A stretch of DNA of 64,000 nucleotides from contig CAIIXF020000007.1 of NCBI GenBank assembly GCA_903813345.2, positions 15,480,714 through 15,544,713 on the forward strand. Reading direction: 5' to 3'. Below the pieces are notes generated by a model. The model did not search any database. It saw nothing but the letters and a program-made list of their open reading frames with translations, and was not told where the DNA came from. This document shows, in pieces, positions 62,518 through 64,000 of the stretch. The translations under genes and the position numbers were made by a program. Source of the DNA: Owenia fusiformis. Lineage: Eukaryota > Annelida > Polychaeta > Sabellida > Oweniidae. Position 1 is the first letter of the stretch, and every line of letters begins with the position of its first letter.

Positions 62518-64000
62518 GTAAGTTTTTACAAAGACTTCATTCAAATGTTATATATATTCTCCATTCAAGGTTAGTGATATGAACTTGGAATGAGTTTAAC
62601 TTCAGTTGTCATATTGAGTTTCTGTTTTCATCTTGTATTCTTTTCCCCCAAATACTTGCCTGGATGAAAATGGGGTGTATTGCAATTTAAGTATTGTTGG
62701 TCAATTTATATGTCTTCAATGGCAGGTGGTGACATTTTGCATCTTGTTGCCTTGTTGTCAGTTGTCTGACATCAGTATCAGTATTGTCATTGTTCACTGC
62801 ACAGTAGTTCTCTTTCATTATAATATATATCTTGATCTACATTTCGAGGCTAGTTAAGATTTGATACAGAGAGAATCAATAATAGAAGAGAATAGAGAGA
62901 TATGATCCATGGCGAGGGCTCAGATTCAAAAACAGTCTTTGCTGCGTGTGTAACTTTAATGTATTTCTTGAGACTTATGATCAATTTATTGGAAGTTTAA
63001 TACTGCATAGTGGTAACACCAATATGGGTTTTCACAACAAGATCTCTGATTTATGTAGCTCTTGCTATAACATATCAACATGCTCTTACCACATGCCTGG
63101 TTGAACATCTGATATTCTTGATAGATGATAATTAAACAAATAGATTTTGTTTACACACTATAGCACCTGGTTGCTTGGATGTGGAGGTGATTGTATACCT
63201 AATGGAAATGAATGTATCTCTATACCCCACTCAGCAATGTCTCATCTTTCAATGTGGTTATGGTCACCTTTACCTAGATACTCATCCTCTTACATTTTCA
63301 TCTTACTCATGAGTCTTGTATAAAAAGGGTTCAGTGTAGAACCTATAAACAACCAAAAATTATATGTTACAAGCCTGCAATTTGAATCATGCTTGGAAAA
63401 AGTCTTTACCATTAGACTAAGGCCTTTTAAAGTCATCAGGTTGTCGTAAGGAGAGATATTCTATGGAGGGAGATTGGAGTGGCACAGTCTTGTTCAACAG
63501 ACTAGGAAACGCACCCCAATATCCCAATATGTTTATGAGATACTTCCAATATTGGATTTTGTTGGAAAAATCTATATGAATCTAATTTCTTCTTTCCAAC
63601 CATGTTGTATCAATTAAGAGAGGAAGGGATGGAGGAGGGGGTCTTAGGGGTGATGATATTTTGGCATGCATATATAAATAATCTATTTATTGCTGAGAGA
63701 TTTCATTTCAAAATATCCAGTTTTTCAAGATTCCATCCTAGCAGTTTTTAGTAAAGAGAGTTCAGTTATCTCAGCAATATACAGATATAGTAGAATTAAT
63801 TTAGTACCTGTAGTTCATATCTCCTTGAAATTGAAAGATGGATATTAGAACTAGAAGCTTATAATTCACACCATATGTGTGGTTATCATAGAGATGAAGA
63901 TACTTATCAAATGCTAGATGCTGCTCAAGATGATAAGAAAGAAGATATTCAGAATACTCCATGGTTCTAAGTTCAGAGTGCATGTTTTAAATTCTGAAAT
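62518..64000. other. start of the next intron
   Basis: It contains copy 3 of repeat family B (about 62712-62765, GGCAGGTGGTGACATTTTGC). No further exon is supported before the window ends. Confidence 0.5.

Noticed and set aside
1-64000. CRISPR arrays, bacterial operons or riboswitches
   Set aside because: The intron-exon structure and repeat types show animal nuclear DNA, and no regularly spaced repeats with unique spacers occur.

Overview
The window is animal nuclear DNA: AT-rich, with short coding exons bounded by GT/AG introns, an LTR retrotransposon, mariner transposons and many MITE-like repeats. The protein content fits a marine invertebrate, probably a lophotrochozoan; the phylum cannot be fixed from this sequence.

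Two host genes lie head to tail on the + strand. (1) At about 950-4128, possibly to 6004, is the 3' part of a SESTD1-like gene (SEC14 and spectrin-repeat protein). Four confident exons give its last spectrin repeats, and a candidate terminal exon sits at 5840-6004. (2) From 7986 past the right edge is a CCDC141-like gene. Its first coding exon (7986-8111) carries a start that closely resembles the vertebrate CCDC141 N-terminus. At least 25 further exons encode about eight or nine spectrin-like three-helix repeats (16428 to about 48500) and then at least four I-set Ig domains (48500-62517), with the array still open at the edge. In human 2q31 the order SESTD1, CCDC141, TTN occurs in one orientation, so this looks like ancient microsynteny, with the CCDC141 C-terminus extended by Ig domains.

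Three alternative-exon arrangements are readable in the CCDC141-like gene. A second first exon (18608-18688) encodes a start typical of N-myristoylation plus palmitoylation. Two homologous, phase-compatible exons (41114-41239 and 42093-42221) each encode the same helix, so they are probably mutually exclusive. Two in-frame candidate cassette exons (49443-49502 and 49940-50008) lie in the Ig1-Ig2 linker.

Mobile DNA fills the introns. At 19218-27849 on the - strand is a complete Gypsy retrotransposon with two 619-bp LTRs that look identical, a 4-bp target duplication, gag, pol and an extra ORF with two C2H2 zinc fingers and a coiled coil. Its LTR has three perfect NFI-type palindromes next to a TATA box, and its 3' untranslated region holds eight short dyads with compensatory arm changes. 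Two different DD34D mariners (36832-38785 on +, one premature stop; 43317-45255 on -, reading frame intact) share a spliceosomal intron at the same transposase position. Smaller items are a hAT MITE (405-882), a 1.4-kb foldback element made of AAAGCG-type units (1665-3090), a MITE at 46819-47600, two dispersed repeat families, and several tandem duplications, one of which has copied the 5' edge of an exon.
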